Assembly (NCBI GenBank): GCA_014529385.2
Contig: CM043965.1
Coordinates: forward strand, 61,829,433-61,893,432
DNA from: Adiantum capillus-veneris
Lineage: Eukaryota; Streptophyta; Polypodiopsida; Polypodiales; Pteridaceae
Reading direction: 5' to 3'
Length of the DNA stretch: 64,000 nucleotides
Shown: positions 63,961 through 64,000 of the stretch, piece by piece
How positions within the stretch are numbered: position 1 is the stretch's first letter
Layout: each line of letters starts with the position of its first letter
Translations under genes and position numbers: made by a program
Notes under the pieces: model-generated
The model's input: the letters and a program-made list of their open reading frames with translations, nothing else
Told to the model about the DNA's origin: nothing
Database searches by the model: none

Positions 63961-64000
63961 TTGCAAAATTCTACCCACACTTTTCATACTAAGTGAGCTT

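Larger units (their letters stand above)
60950..64000 (-). mobile_element. Copia-2: Ty1/copia element, 5' part beyond window
   Basis: 3' LTR (60950-61178), polypurine tract, RT-RNase H (61347-62699), integrase C-terminus, core and zinc region to 63960. It continues past the right edge. Disrupted by nonsense changes near 62716 and 62830, and by a 27-base loss near 63590. Confidence 0.9.

Overview
This window is almost entirely transposable-element DNA from a large, repeat-rich eukaryotic nuclear genome. The element types (chromodomain Ty3/gypsy, Ty1/copia, L1-like LINEs, primer sites complementary to initiator-Met tRNA of the form TGGTATCAGAGC) point to a land plant. A seed-free plant such as a fern is my best guess, but that is an inference and the species cannot be read from the sequence. 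I see no rRNA, tRNA, CRISPR, organellar or bacterial genes.

Layout. 1-8.5 kb: an old LTR fragment, a decayed chromodomain gypsy element (1.4-4.4 kb, +), a GTACGT-rich unit flanked by 10-bp direct repeats, and a decayed LINE (5.7-8.5 kb, +). 8.5-13.2 kb: a foldback with a 25-G loop, an unrecognised broken reading frame, and a LINE tail (-). 13.2-16.7 kb: a 5'-truncated gypsy element (-). 16.7-18.8 kb: local duplications and a 33-bp triplicate. 18.8-23.3 kb: decayed gypsy and copia pieces (-). 23.7-24.5 kb: the only convincing host-gene segment, a 3'-terminal exon encoding an RPAP3/SPAG1-type C-terminal domain.

25.2-36.3 kb is a three-level nest. Element A carries gag and protease but no polymerase (-). 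Its gag is split by element B (27.35-34.68 kb, -), and B's LTR is in turn split by a 5'-truncated LINE (29.16-34.22 kb, +) bounded by a 16-bp target-site duplication. 36.3-40.2 kb is element C (+), with two LTRs, a primer site, gag-protease and a polypurine tract, but no reverse transcriptase or integrase. 42.16-44.9 kb is element D (+), an A-related LTR and gag leader with an unrecognised long reading frame and no polymerase.

46.13-54.92 kb is the best preserved element, G1: a young Ty3/gypsy chromovirus-like element (-) with 1612-bp LTRs differing at about 7 sites, a 5-bp duplication ATAGT, primer site, polypurine tract and full gag-pro-RT-RNase H-integrase-chromodomain coding. It has one frameshift in reverse transcriptase. 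It interrupts a repeat whose uninterrupted copy lies at 40.2-41.1 kb. 55.1-55.6 kb is a solo LTR. 57.5-64 kb holds two related copia elements in tandem (-).

How the parts relate. A, C and D keep gag (and protease in A and C) with LTRs, but lack polymerase, so they look like non-autonomous elements that would need enzymes from others. Several LTR families share one sequence block beside the presumed TATA box, and the C-type LTRs carry arrays of TGACGTGGCA-like sites. Both suggest promoter sequence shared between families that otherwise differ.
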